Of a stretch of DNA of 64,000 bases, positions 24,270 to 33,181 are shown piece by piece (the first letter of the stretch is position 1; every line of letters begins with the position of its first letter). The stretch is taken from positions 1-64,000 of the forward strand of contig JBBRVS010000001.1 in assembly GCA_038246645.1 (NCBI GenBank). The letters run 5' to 3'. The DNA is from JAHCHG01 sp038246645. GTDB lineage: Bacteria > Acidobacteriota > Blastocatellia > Pyrinomonadales > Pyrinomonadaceae. The notes below the pieces were generated by a model. That model searched no databases, was not told the DNA's origin, and was given only the letters and a program-made list of their open reading frames with translations. A program made the translations under genes and the position numbers.

Positions 24270-24590
24270 TTAATAACGGCGGCTTAATCTTACGCGTCTG
24301 ATTAATTGACGTCGTTGTCTGCCATTCGACGAAACCGTGATACGGTAAGTTTCACGGTAAATGTATCTGCCGCGTCGAACATTTCGTGTTTGATAATACG
24401 TTCTGACACGCCGATTGTTGCGGCGGTTGTCATACCGGCGATTTCGGTCGCCGCGCCGTTGTTGTGCGCCGCGTCTTTGTTGGAGAGTTTCTGCGTTTAA
24501 CGAATTTGCCGATGTATCCCTTGCCTGTGCAAACGGAACGGTGAAAATCAACGCACCGAAGACAAAAGCGATAGTTAAGCAGGTGAGCAA
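24270..24590 (-). CDS. secreted Arg-rich protein, one-unit paralogue of the 23558 gene
   Basis: A 106-residue protein with a hydrophobic leader ending FAQA, a Gln/Arg/Asn-rich low-complexity segment (residues about 35-60) and one C-terminal unit reading VRTYYQTRNVRRGRYIYRE plus TYRITVSSNGRQRRQLIRRV, the same pattern as the two units at 23558. The only usual start after the upstream stop is TTG 24590, inside a dispersed repeat; no good RBS is seen, so the true start is uncertain. It is likely exported. The leader lacks the usual positive N-end if TTG is right, which hints that the repeat replaced the original 5' end. Confidence 0.6.
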   Translation of the reverse strand: MLTCLTIAFVFGALIFTVPFAQARDTSANSLNAETLQQRRGAQQRRGDRNRRYDNRRNNRRVRTYYQTRNVRRGRYIYRETYRITVSSNGRQRRQLIRRVRLSRRY

Positions 24591-24725
24591 AAGTTTTAAG
24601 ATATTATGAAAATTCTAATAATCCCTTCAAACATCAGATGTAAGAGAATTTAGGAGTTTTCTGACATTATCCATTATCCATTATCCATTATCCATTATCC
24701 ATTATTAATTATCCATTGGTGCTTA
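24576..24725 (-). repeat. dispersed repeat, copy 1, with five 7-bp units
   Basis: This 150-bp block is the reverse complement of 45222-45343 with few substitutions plus exactly 28 extra bases: four additional copies of the heptamer GGATAAT. It includes the first codons of the gene at 24270-24590. Shorter relatives occur at 36170-36228 and 55121-55174. Confidence 0.85.
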
Positions 24726-24948
24726 GTAAATTCTTCATATTCTTCATAAATAAAAAACTCCTTGCATAAATTATTTACAGACAACATCCAAAAAATTAAG
24801 TTTTACGAAATTGTCTATGTAAAGTATGAAGCAAAACATACTTATCGAGTTGGAAAAAAATTTACTTTATTTTTTCACGAATTTATAAGCATTCGGTGTT
24901 TTCTATATACTTATTCAGTTGTGTTAATCTGAAAATCAATCATTTTTT
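24726..24948. other. intergenic region upstream of dxr
   Basis: A/T-rich sequence of about 220 bp between the dispersed repeat and dxr. It probably contains the dxr promoter but I see no clear -35/-10 pair. A short palindrome-like word (AAGTATG...CATACTT, about 24816-24843) is the only visible structure. Confidence 0.3.
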
Positions 24949-26127
24949 ATGAGCAAATCCACAATTTCAATTTTAGGTTCGACCGGATCAATCGGCTGCA
25001 ACACGTTAAAAGTAGTCGAATTTCTGGGAAATATTCGCGTCGTCGCGCTCGGTGCGGGGCGCAATATGGAAAAATTCGCCGCGCAGGTCGCTAAATTCAA
25101 ACCCGAACTCGTTTCGGTTGATAATGAAAAATGCGCCGAAGAGCTTCTCGAACATTTACACAAAACCAACACAAAAGCTCTAAGAATCGAGCTTAACGAA
25201 AAAGGTTTAATTGCTGTCGCAACTCACAATGAAGCAACAACGGTTGTTTCGGCAACGGTCGGCGCGGTCGGTTTTGTGCCGACTCTGCGGGCGTTGGAAG
25301 CGGGAAAACGCGTCGCACTTGCCAACAAGGAAACTCTCGTCATGGCGGGCGAACTGATGACAAAAGCGGCGCGTGAATCCGGCGCGGAGATTTTGCCCGT
25401 AGATTCCGAACATAATGCGCTTCATCAATGCTTGCGCGGCGAAAAAAGGGAAGAAGTAAAACGCTTGATCTTAACGGCTTCGGGCGGACCTTTCCGCGAA
25501 AAATCAAAGACGGAAATCGAAAACGCGACGCGCGAAGAAGCCTTGAATCATCCGACCTGGGAAATGGGCGACAAGATCACGATTGATTCGGCGACTTTGA
25601 TGAATAAAGGGCTGGAAGTCATCGAAGCGCATTGGCTTTTCGATTTTGACGCTGACGAGATCGGCGTGGTCGTTCATCCGCAATCGGTCGTTCATTCGAT
25701 GGTTGAATTCATAGACGGTTCGATCATCGCGCAGCTCGGCGCAACCGATATGAAACACGCGATTCAATACGCTTTGACATACCCGAAACGCCAGAAAAAT
25801 TGCCTGCCGCCGCTCGATTTCGCGCAGATTTCCAAACTGACTTTCGAAAACCCCGATTTGGACAAATTTCCGTGCCTTGCGCTGGCATATAAAGCCTTAA
25901 AACAAGGCGGAACAATGCCCGCAACGCTGAACGCCGCCAACGAAATCGCCGTTCAAGCGTTTTTAGACGGCAAGATCAGACTTTCCGATATTGCGCGAAT
26001 CAATGAAGCCGTGATGAACGAACACGAATCGGGCGAAGTAAAAAATCTCGAAACCGTTCTAAAAGCCGATGAAAATGCGCGAAAAAAGGCTATAATGAAA
26101 CTTGAAAAAACCGCTTCGGCAACGTGA
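24949..26127 (+). CDS. dxr: 1-deoxy-D-xylulose 5-phosphate reductoisomerase
   Basis: A 392-residue DXR (IspC) with NADPH-binding ILGSTGSIGCNTLKVV, the substrate and metal region EILPVDSEHNALHQCLRG, the flexible loop LTASGGPFRE, and HPTWEMGDKITIDSATLMNKGLEVIEAHWLF. It catalyses the second step of the MEP isoprenoid pathway. The gene lies upstream of rseP and ispG, as in many bacteria, with a Uma2 gene 8 nt downstream. Confidence 0.97.
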   Translation: MSKSTISILGSTGSIGCNTLKVVEFLGNIRVVALGAGRNMEKFAAQVAKFKPELVSVDNEKCAEELLEHLHKTNTKALRIELNEKGLIAVATHNEATTVVSATVGAVGFVPTLRALEAGKRVALANKETLVMAGELMTKAARESGAEILPVDSEHNALHQCLRGEKREEVKRLILTASGGPFREKSKTEIENATREEALNHPTWEMGDKITIDSATLMNKGLEVIEAHWLFDFDADEIGVVVHPQSVVHSMVEFIDGSIIAQLGATDMKHAIQYALTYPKRQKNCLPPLDFAQISKLTFENPDLDKFPCLALAYKALKQGGTMPATLNAANEIAVQAFLDGKIRLSDIARINEAVMNEHESGEVKNLETVLKADENARKKAIMKLEKTASAT

Positions 26128-26135
26128 GGTAAAAA

Positions 26136-26780
26136 ATGCAAGAAATTACAACCGAAATTCAATCGCCGGTAAATCCTTTTGTTTCGGACGTTGAAATTAA
26201 AAATGGGGATAATCAAGGCGTAAAAGTAATAAAATGGACTCAAGATGAATATTACAAAATGGCTGAACTCGGTTTTTTTCACGGAAAAAGAGTTGAATTG
26301 ATTGAAGGAGAAATTATTGAAATGTCGCCGATGAGAAGTCCGCACGCTACCGCCGTTTCTTTAGTTTATGAAGTTTTGCGCGAAGTTTTCGACAATAATC
26401 ATTTTATCAGAAATCAGCAGCCGTTGAGTTTTAGCAAAATTACCGAACCCGAGCCTGATTTAGCGGTAATTAAAGGTAAAATCCGCGACTTTTCCGATTC
26501 GCATCCGAAAACTGCCGAATTATTAATTGAGGTTTCCGATGCAACGATTTATTATGATCGCGGAAAAAAATCAAACCTTTATGCTAAAAACAAAATACAG
26601 GATTATTGGATTATCAATTTGAAGGATAATCGGTTGGAAGTTTATCGCCGTCCGATTAAGGATAAAAATGCTTATTACGGTTTTAGTTACGGCGAAAAAT
26701 TAATTTTTACCGAACAAGACGAAGTTTCCCCGCTTGCCGCTTCGAGGGCGAAAATCAAGGTTGCGGATTTGCTTCCGTAA
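26136..26780 (+). CDS. Uma2-family (DUF820) putative endonuclease, third copy
   Basis: A 214-residue protein with the canonical Uma2 layout: FFHGKRVELIEGEIIEMSPM, TEPEPDLAVI, AELLIEVSDATIYYDRGKKSNLYAKNKIQDYWIIN. The acidic pair and EVSDAT box agree with an active PD-(D/E)XK-like site. It follows dxr by 8 nt. All three Uma2 genes of the window sit inside operons of unrelated housekeeping genes, and they are diverged from one another. Confidence 0.88.
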   Translation: MQEITTEIQSPVNPFVSDVEIKNGDNQGVKVIKWTQDEYYKMAELGFFHGKRVELIEGEIIEMSPMRSPHATAVSLVYEVLREVFDNNHFIRNQQPLSFSKITEPEPDLAVIKGKIRDFSDSHPKTAELLIEVSDATIYYDRGKKSNLYAKNKIQDYWIINLKDNRLEVYRRPIKDKNAYYGFSYGEKLIFTEQDEVSPLAASRAKIKVADLLP

Positions 26781-26890
26781 GTTTCGGGTTGACTGGAAAA
26801 CAAAGGGGTTTTAAACTTTTAATTTACAACTTGCGGCGCGAGTTTTGTTTCTAAACGGTCAGTTATTCAAAGTAAGGTCAAATTTATTAT

Positions 26891-28255
26891 ATGTACGATA
26901 TTTTATTAGTAGTTTTTGCGGTTATATTTGTTCTCGGCGTGGCGATCAACATTCACGAATTCGGGCATTTCATCGTTGCCAAAATGTTTGGAATGCGCGT
27001 TGACGCTTATTCGTTTTTCGGTCTCGGACCGCGAATCTGGGGTTTTAAGATCGGTCATACCGATTATCGCATCAGCGCGATTCCGCTCGGCGCATACGTT
27101 AAACTTTACGGCGACGAAGCAACCGGACCGCTCGAAGGCAAGGACGCACAGGAAGAAGTCGTTCCCGATTCGGAACTTTACGAACTGCGCCCGAAATGGC
27201 AGAAATTTCTCGTTATGATCGGCGGACCGTTTATGAATCTTCTGCTGGCGTTTACAATTCCGTTTATCGGTGCGCTGGTAATGGGCGTTCCGACGACACC
27301 GGCGCCGATTGTCGGACACGTCAAACCGGGCGGAGCGGCGGAACAGGCGCAGATTAAGGTCGGCGATAGAATCGTCGTTTTTGACGGCATCGAAAATCCG
27401 ACGTGGCAGAGAGTCAGAAATGATTCGCTGATCGCGCCCGAAAGAGAAATTCCGGTTGTCGTCGAAAGAGGCGGACAGAGAATTCCGCTGACGGTTACGC
27501 CGCGAAAAGAAGTGCAGAACGGCAACACCATCGGGATGATAGATTTTGAGCCGGAAATGGATGCCGAAGCGGTAACGGTCGGCAAGATCGAACCCGGAAT
27601 GCCCGCCGCCGAATCGGGTTTGCAAGCGGATGATTGGATCGTTTCCGTCAACGGCAAACCGATTCGCAACCGTATGGAAATGCAGAATTTGGTCGGCGAA
27701 CTCAAAGATCAGCCGCTGAATTTGGTTGTCAATCGCAACGGCGAACGCAAGGAAATCACGACGATGACAAAGGCGGACGACAGCGGCAGACACCGCATCG
27801 GAATTGCTTTCAAAACGCTCGACAGCGAACGCGAAGCGGTCGGAATCGGGCAAGCCGCAGGTTTTGCGTATAATGCCAATGCGGAAATCATCCGTCTGAC
27901 CGGAAAGGTTTTCGGACAGCTTTTTGCCGGCGAACGCTCGGTCAAAGATGCCGGAGTCGCCGGTCCTGTCGGAATTGTTCAAATTATCGCTCAAATGGTG
28001 CGCGAAGCCGGATTTTGGGGACTTTTCCCGATCTTGATGGTTATCAGCTTAAACCTCGGAATCTTTAATCTTCTGCCGATTCCGATGCTTGACGGCGGAC
28101 AGATCGCCTTTTTGGGAATTGACGGATTTTTGGGACTGTTCGGCACGGAACTTTCCGCTTCGATCAAGGAAAAAATCCAGCTTGCCGGGCTCGGAATTAT
28201 TTTAGTTCTGATGGTGCTTGTGATGTATCTCGATATTGCGAGGCTGATCGGTTAG
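26891..28255 (+). CDS. rseP: RIP site-2 zinc metalloprotease RseP
   Basis: A 454-residue inner-membrane protease. The zinc motif HEFGH sits in the first transmembrane helix (residues 22-26) and the second active-site motif reads LLPIPMLDGGQ near the C-terminus. Two PDZ domains lie between (PGGAAEQAQIKVGDRIVVFDG and PGMPAAESGLQADDWIVSVNG). It cleaves anti-sigma factors or signal-peptide remnants within the membrane. Its place between dxr and ispG is a common arrangement. Confidence 0.95.
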   Translation: MYDILLVVFAVIFVLGVAINIHEFGHFIVAKMFGMRVDAYSFFGLGPRIWGFKIGHTDYRISAIPLGAYVKLYGDEATGPLEGKDAQEEVVPDSELYELRPKWQKFLVMIGGPFMNLLLAFTIPFIGALVMGVPTTPAPIVGHVKPGGAAEQAQIKVGDRIVVFDGIENPTWQRVRNDSLIAPEREIPVVVERGGQRIPLTVTPRKEVQNGNTIGMIDFEPEMDAEAVTVGKIEPGMPAAESGLQADDWIVSVNGKPIRNRMEMQNLVGELKDQPLNLVVNRNGERKEITTMTKADDSGRHRIGIAFKTLDSEREAVGIGQAAGFAYNANAEIIRLTGKVFGQLFAGERSVKDAGVAGPVGIVQIIAQMVREAGFWGLFPILMVISLNLGIFNLLPIPMLDGGQIAFLGIDGFLGLFGTELSASIKEKIQLAGLGIILVLMVLVMYLDIARLIG

Positions 28256-28266
28256 CGTATAAAAAA

Positions 28267-28371
28267 ACGTAACGTCGCCGTCCCGGCGGCTGTCGTGAGT
28301 GCGTCTCGCACTCACATTTATCCGGCGAGCGAGACGCTCCCCGGACAGCCGGCGAGACGCTGGCGTTACAT
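28267..28371. repeat. GC-rich intergenic palindrome with nested hairpin
   Basis: An outer imperfect inverted repeat (CGTAACG...GGCTGTC at 28267-28294 against GACAGCC...GGCGTTAC at 28344-28369) encloses a perfect 9-bp hairpin GTGAGTGCG-TCT-CGCACTCAC (28295-28315). It fills the rseP-ispG spacer. No T-run follows, so it looks like a REP-type mobile palindrome rather than a terminator. Confidence 0.65.
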
Positions 28372-28392
28372 TTTTAGAAATCGGTATTAATT

Positions 28393-29505
28393 ATGTTGAA
28401 AAGAGAAACGAAAGCAGTAAAAGTCGGTAATGTTCAGATCGGCGGCGGCGCGCCTGTCGTGGTGCAGTCAATGACGAAAACCGACACGGAAGATGTTGAC
28501 GGAACTGTTCTGCAGATCGAACAAATGATCGAAGCCGGATGCGAAATCGTCCGCATCGCCGTGCCGAATGATGCCGCCGCCGCCGCACTCAAGGAAATCC
28601 GCAAACGAACGGAAATTCCGATCGTCGCCGACATTCATTTTCACTACAAACTGGCACTGAAAGCTCTCGAAGCAGGCGTTGACAAACTGCGCCTGAATCC
28701 GGGCAATATCGGTTCGATTGACCGCGTGCGCGAAGTCGTACGCGCGGCAGAAGTTCAAAAAGTTCCGATTCGCATCGGTGTCAACGGCGGCTCGCTCGAA
28801 AAAGACCTGTTAAAAAAATACGGCACGGCAACGCCCGAAGCGATGGTCGAATCGGGAATGCGCCACGTCAATATTCTCGAAGATTTGGGATTTTCCGATA
28901 TTATAATTTCCTTAAAAGCCTCCGACGTTCACAGAACGGTCGCGGCATATCGCCTGATGGCGGAAAAGGTCAATTATCCGTTTCACCTCGGCGTAACCGA
29001 AGCCGGAACGCCTTTCGGCGGCACGATCAAATCGGCGATGGGACTCGGGATTCTGCTTTTCGACGGAATCGGTGACACGATTCGCGTATCTTTAGCGGCA
29101 GAACCGCACGAAGAAGTGCGCGTCGGCTGGGAAATTTTAAAGAGTTTGGAATTAAGAAAACGCGGCGTAACCGTTGTCGCTTGCCCGACTTGCGGACGGC
29201 TCGATATTGATAATTTCGTCGAAATCGTCACGGAAGTCGAAAGACGACTGGCGCACGTCGAAGAACCGCTTCATCTTTCAATTATGGGCTGCGCGGTCAA
29301 CGGTCCGGGCGAAGCGCACGATTCGCAATTAGGAATCACATTCGGCAGAAATGTCGGAATGATCTTCAAGGACGGCGTTCCGATGCGCAGAGTCGGCGGC
29401 GCAGACATCGTCGAAGAATTCGTCAAGGAAGTCGAAATCTTGCGTAAAGAGGGAAAAGACGCTAAGCCTCTCGGCGCGGAAAAACAACTCGTTCAAATTA
29501 GCTGA
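28393..29505 (+). CDS. ispG: 4-hydroxy-3-methylbut-2-en-1-yl diphosphate synthase
   Basis: A 370-residue IspG (GcpE). The TIM-barrel start VQIGGGAPVVVQSMTKTDT, PIVADIHFHYKLAL and LRLNPGNIG are diagnostic. The iron-sulfur domain has CPTCGRLD and MGCAVNGPGEA, giving the three Cys ligands of the [4Fe-4S] cluster. It makes HMBPP in the MEP pathway and completes the dxr-rseP-ispG group. Confidence 0.96.
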   Translation: MLKRETKAVKVGNVQIGGGAPVVVQSMTKTDTEDVDGTVLQIEQMIEAGCEIVRIAVPNDAAAAALKEIRKRTEIPIVADIHFHYKLALKALEAGVDKLRLNPGNIGSIDRVREVVRAAEVQKVPIRIGVNGGSLEKDLLKKYGTATPEAMVESGMRHVNILEDLGFSDIIISLKASDVHRTVAAYRLMAEKVNYPFHLGVTEAGTPFGGTIKSAMGLGILLFDGIGDTIRVSLAAEPHEEVRVGWEILKSLELRKRGVTVVACPTCGRLDIDNFVEIVTEVERRLAHVEEPLHLSIMGCAVNGPGEAHDSQLGITFGRNVGMIFKDGVPMRRVGGADIVEEFVKEVEILRKEGKDAKPLGAEKQLVQIS

Positions 29506-29523
29506 TAAAAGAAGACGACAATT

Positions 29524-29596
29524 GCCGCAAAAAGGCACAAAAATCACAAAAAATAATCTAAAAAAGTTTTGTGATTTTTGCGCCTTTTTGCGGCGG
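29524..29596. terminator. bidirectional terminator between ispG and DUF2752 gene
   Basis: A long stem: GCCGCAAAAAGGC and CAAAAATCACAAAA (29524-29550) pair with TTTTGTGATTTTTG and GCCTTTTTGCGGC (29567-29594). It separates the convergent ispG (+) and minus-strand operon. Confidence 0.9.
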
Positions 29597-29614
29597 TTCT
29601 ATTTTAAAGTTTGA

Positions 29615-30034
29615 TTATGGAGAAAAAATCGTAAACGGATAAAACGGCAGATTTCGCAAAACGCCGAAAACGAGTGAGGCGATAAAAAATCCGTAGATAG
29701 AAACAGGCGTAAAAATTTTACCCGAAAGTCCTCGACCTCTCGAAACAATTAAAAAAAGCGTGATTCCGATATAGAAAAAAACAAGCAAATACACAGGCAA
29801 AAACAAGTTAAATTGCAGAGCGGTCAAAAAATCGCCGTGAAAAAACGCGTGAAAACCGCGTGTCAGACCGCATCCCGGACAATTTAATCCGGTGATCGCA
29901 AAAAGCGGGCAAACCGGGAAAAAATTAGAGGTCGAAGGATTAAAATAACCGACGACAAACGCGCCCGCCGAACCAGCCAGAATTCCCGCCGCCGCCAAAA
30001 CGCGCTCGAATGTCGAATGTTTTTCCTGTTTCAT
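29615..30034 (-). CDS. DUF2752 membrane protein
   Basis: A 139-residue protein with three or four hydrophobic segments. The hallmark is CPLFAITGLNCPGCGLTRGFHAFFHGDF, the CP...TGxxCPGCGxTR signature of DUF2752, whose function is unknown. It is the last gene of a minus-strand group, 9 nt after the TonB-C protein gene at 30044. Confidence 0.9.
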   Translation of the reverse strand: MKQEKHSTFERVLAAAGILAGSAGAFVVGYFNPSTSNFFPVCPLFAITGLNCPGCGLTRGFHAFFHGDFLTALQFNLFLPVYLLVFFYIGITLFLIVSRGRGLSGKIFTPVSIYGFFIASLVFGVLRNLPFYPFTIFSP

Positions 30035-30043
30035 TAAAAAAAA

Positions 30044-31003
30044 TTACTCGTTTTCTTCAAAAATAAAATCGCCGATTTCCATTATTTTATCATCGAGTTC
30101 CGATAAAATATCAACATCGGCAAGATCATTTCTTTCGCTGAATTCGATAAGTTCTTTGAGCGGTTCGCGCAGATCTTTCGGAAAATCGGGCGGCGCGCTA
30201 CTCAGTGAATTTTTGATTTTCGACAAACCGTATTTTGTCTGCGAACTGCCCGTGCCGCCAATCACGGCGCGTTTCAGCGTTTCGGTAATGAGATCGCCCA
30301 AATCTTCGCCGAAAGTGATATACCAAATTTGGTTATCCGAAGCCGATTCCCTAAGCGTTGAATTAAAAACACTTAAAACTTCGGCGCGGCGTTCTTTCGG
30401 CGCGGTCGCAATCTCTCTGATAAATTCGAGTTCTTCGGGTAAATCATCTGCTCCCAAGCCGTTGACAAAATCGTTAAAGAATTTTTCGGCAACTGCATTG
30501 AGGTTTTCATCGGCATTGATTTTAATCAAAATTCTGATAATCGCGCTGAGTGCGAGATAATTAAGTTTTTCGCGTTCTTGAACTATGCTGCCCGAAATAT
30601 TTGACGGAATATCGCCCGCCGTTCCGCCTTCGGCAGTCTGATTCGATTTTGACGGACTGAACATATAAGTAATCACGCCGGAAACTTTTACCGATTGACC
30701 GCTGAGCATTGTCGGGCGAAATTTCGCATTTCTTGCTGCGCCTTCCGCCGCCGAGCGCAGTAAAGGATGACCGGAAACCGCGCTTGCCGAAATCACATTT
30801 CCTTCTTCATCAATCAAAACCTGAACATTAACCGCTCCCGATGCGCCGACCGCTTGCGCCGCCGCCGGATAAGCAGGTGCCGGCAAACTGATCGCTTTTC
30901 CGTTGACCACGCCGCCCGAAATCGTTTTGCCCGCTTCCTGTGCAAAAACAACGGAACTGCACAACAGTAAAATTATAATTATCAAAAGATTTTGTTTTTT
31001 CAT
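30044..31003 (-). CDS. secreted protein with TonB C-terminal-like domain and unique C-terminal extension
   Basis: A 319-residue protein with signal peptide (cleavage near VFAQ). Residues about 27-113 are a TonB_C-like domain: GGVVNGKAISLPAPAYPAAA, VQVLIDEEGNVISASAVSGHPLLRSAA, AARNAKFRPTMLSGQSVKVSG. Classical TonB has a membrane anchor and Pro-rich linker before this domain; here it follows the signal peptide directly and about 200 helical residues follow instead. A paralogue lies next door at 31065. The common start GGVVNGKAI shows recent duplication. Confidence 0.85.
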   Translation of the reverse strand: MKKQNLLIIIILLLCSSVVFAQEAGKTISGGVVNGKAISLPAPAYPAAAQAVGASGAVNVQVLIDEEGNVISASAVSGHPLLRSAAEGAARNAKFRPTMLSGQSVKVSGVITYMFSPSKSNQTAEGGTAGDIPSNISGSIVQEREKLNYLALSAIIRILIKINADENLNAVAEKFFNDFVNGLGADDLPEELEFIREIATAPKERRAEVLSVFNSTLRESASDNQIWYITFGEDLGDLITETLKRAVIGGTGSSQTKYGLSKIKNSLSSAPPDFPKDLREPLKELIEFSERNDLADVDILSELDDKIMEIGDFIFEENE

Positions 31004-31064
31004 TAGTTTTTCCTTCGTAAAATTTCCCTTTGATTTTAGACCTTAAATCGGAAAAGGTAAAGAA

Positions 31065-31949
31065 TTATTTACCGAAAACAGGGAAGTTTTGTTCCAACTC
31101 AGTGAGCATTTTATAAATTTGATTTCCCGAGTTTTGTTGATAATTGTTTTGCGACGGATTTTCAACAAAATCAATAAATTTTTCGAGTTTGGAAATTAAA
31201 ACATGAGAGATATTTTCGGGTTTTAATTGAATAAGCATTTTTATTTGATGAGCAAAATTCTGCATTTCCGGTTCATTCAGACAACAGATTTTTCGGGTTT
31301 TTCCTAAAATCGCTCCAAGCGACAACAGCCACACGGATTTCGGGTTGTTGCTTAATTTATTTTGAAGAGACGCAATTACAATTTCTCTGATTTCATCTTG
31401 ATTGACAGACTTTTGATTTAATAGTTGAATTTCTTCTTCAAAACCGATTGGAAAATAATCTTCTATTTTTAGTGATGAATAATAGCCGGACCATAATTTT
31501 TGCAGAATATACCCGATTTCCAACCAGTTTAATGTTGTCGGCAGAAAAATATAATGAATATACCCGCTGATTCTGACAAATTCGCCGCCAATTTGTATCG
31601 GTGCAAATTTTGATTTCAAAGCCGCATTCACGCTTGCGCTCCGCAGAATCGGATTTCCCGAAATTACTTTCGCCGTCAAGACTTTACCGTCAACATCAAT
31701 TAAAACCTGAACTTCAACTTTTCCGTAAAGACCGATCATCTTCGCGGCTTGCGGATAAACAGGCGTAGCCAACTCAATTGCTTTTCCATTTACAACGCCG
31801 CCGGAAATTGTTTTCGGCTGTTTTTTCTTTTTTGCTTTAAGCGATTTGGCGGAAGATTTTGTCTTTGATTTCTTTTGTGCAAAAAGGCTCGAAGCAGAAA
31901 CACAAAACACCGCAATCAGCAGAAAAATCAGAATCTTTTTTAATTTCAT
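31065..31949 (-). CDS. secreted protein with TonB C-terminal-like domain, paralogue
   Basis: A 294-residue protein from ATG 31949, chosen over GTG 31964 because it gives a clean signal peptide (MKLKKILIFLLIAVFCVSAS). A short Lys-rich stretch precedes a TonB_C-like domain (GGVVNGKAIELATPVYPQAA, VQVLIDVDGKVLTAKVISGNPILRSA). The C-terminal 190 residues differ from the neighbour's in sequence but share its helical character. Role unknown; perhaps an envelope structural protein. Confidence 0.8.
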   Translation of the reverse strand: MKLKKILIFLLIAVFCVSASSLFAQKKSKTKSSAKSLKAKKKKQPKTISGGVVNGKAIELATPVYPQAAKMIGLYGKVEVQVLIDVDGKVLTAKVISGNPILRSASVNAALKSKFAPIQIGGEFVRISGYIHYIFLPTTLNWLEIGYILQKLWSGYYSSLKIEDYFPIGFEEEIQLLNQKSVNQDEIREIVIASLQNKLSNNPKSVWLLSLGAILGKTRKICCLNEPEMQNFAHQIKMLIQLKPENISHVLISKLEKFIDFVENPSQNNYQQNSGNQIYKMLTELEQNFPVFGK

Positions 31950-31990
31950 AGGTTGATTAGACACCGTTTTTCTTTAATTGTTCCATAAAA

Positions 31991-33022
31991 TTAGCTGCTT
32001 GCCATCTGCATAAAAAGCGCGTCGGTGGCGATTTTGCGGTTGAGATTGATGTTCAGGTTTTCGCGCAGGGTTTCGATCTCGTTGATCCAATTGTCGAGTC
32101 TTTTGCGTTCGGAATTTCGGGCGAATTTTTCTAAATCTAAGCGAATATCAATGTTTATCAAATCGTCCTTGCCCAAATCCAGACTCCAGACGTCGTGAAT
32201 CAGCGTTTGCAGAATTTCGAGGCGCGTTTCAAATTCGTCTTTGTATTTCGCGTCGCTCATTTCTTCGCCGATTTGCAGAAGCGCGGCGCGGTCTTCGCGG
32301 AAAAAAAGACTTTCCAGCACTTTAAGCATCGCTTCGCGTCCGTTTTTGAAGATTTGCAGATCGGTTTCGAGTGCGCGTCCGATGCTGCCGCGTGAGATTT
32401 TCGCTAAAAGCGCGGCATCTGCCGGAGAAAATTTTTGGGTTGACAGCAGGTGATCTTCGATTTCTTTAGATTCGACCGGCGCGAAACGGATTATTTGGCA
32501 GCGCGAACGAATTGTTTGCAGAAGGGAATCAATACGCGAAGTTATCAGAAAAATATAGGAAGATGCGGGCGGGTCTTCCAGAGTTTTCAATAGCGCATTT
32601 GAAGCCGCATCATTCATTTTGTCGGCTTCTTCGATGATAAAAAATCGGGCTTTGGCTTCAAACGGACGAAAATTCGCTTCCTTTTCGAGATCGCGAATCG
32701 CATCAACCAGAATATTTCGATTGTAGGGAATTACCAGACCGAGATCGGCGTGTTCGCTGAAGATCATTTTTTTGTGAGCATCACGGTCGTCAGGCTTTGG
32801 AAAATTGAATTTTGAAGCGCGGCGGCAAGCGGCGCAATCGCCGCACGACTCGAAATCTTTCGGCGTTCGGCATAAAAACGATTTTGCCAGTTCAAAGGCG
32901 AATTGCTTTTTGCCGACTCCCGATTCTCCGGCAAGAAGCAGCGAATGCGGCACTCGCTCCGTTTTTATCAAGCGTTTGAAAACCTGTTTAATACCATCAT
33001 TGCCGATGAATTTGTCGAACAT
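31991..33022 (-). CDS. holB: DNA polymerase III delta' subunit
   Basis: A 343-residue clamp-loader subunit. Residues about 30-45 hold GESGVGKKQ, a Walker A with Lys instead of Ser/Thr as in delta' subunits that do not hydrolyse ATP. The zinc module CRTPKDFESCGDCAACRRAS has four Cys, and later come FIIEEADKMNDAASNALLKTLEDPP and the SRC-like TIRSRCQIIRF. It lies downstream of tmk on the same strand, a widely conserved tmk-holB pairing. Confidence 0.92.
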   Translation of the reverse strand: MFDKFIGNDGIKQVFKRLIKTERVPHSLLLAGESGVGKKQFAFELAKSFLCRTPKDFESCGDCAACRRASKFNFPKPDDRDAHKKMIFSEHADLGLVIPYNRNILVDAIRDLEKEANFRPFEAKARFFIIEEADKMNDAASNALLKTLEDPPASSYIFLITSRIDSLLQTIRSRCQIIRFAPVESKEIEDHLLSTQKFSPADAALLAKISRGSIGRALETDLQIFKNGREAMLKVLESLFFREDRAALLQIGEEMSDAKYKDEFETRLEILQTLIHDVWSLDLGKDDLINIDIRLDLEKFARNSERKRLDNWINEIETLRENLNINLNRKIATDALFMQMASS

Positions 33023-33031
33023 ATTTTTATG

Positions 33032-33181
33032 AATAAGTGAACAGGGACGAGGGACGAGTGACGAGTGAAAAGAAATTTTGAGGAATGAAAAACAAATGCG
33101 TGTTTAAAATAAGAGAAAAAAACAATTATATTGTATCTTTAGTCACTTTTGCCACTTGTCCCTTGTCCCTGTTCACTTATT
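33032..33181. repeat. inverted repeat bracketing the tmk-holB spacer
   Basis: AATAAGTGAACAGGGAC at 33032-33048 is matched by GTCCCTGTTCACTTATT at 33165-33181, and both arms continue with stuttered GACGAGTGACGAGTG-like and CACTTTTGCCACTTGTC-like words. The right arm covers the tmk stop codon. The centre is A/T-rich. Confidence 0.75.

Noticed and set aside
26906..27994. 362-residue minus-strand frame over rseP
   Set aside because: Antisense to RseP; composition is Arg/Asp/Asn-rich, as typical for shadows, and has no motif.
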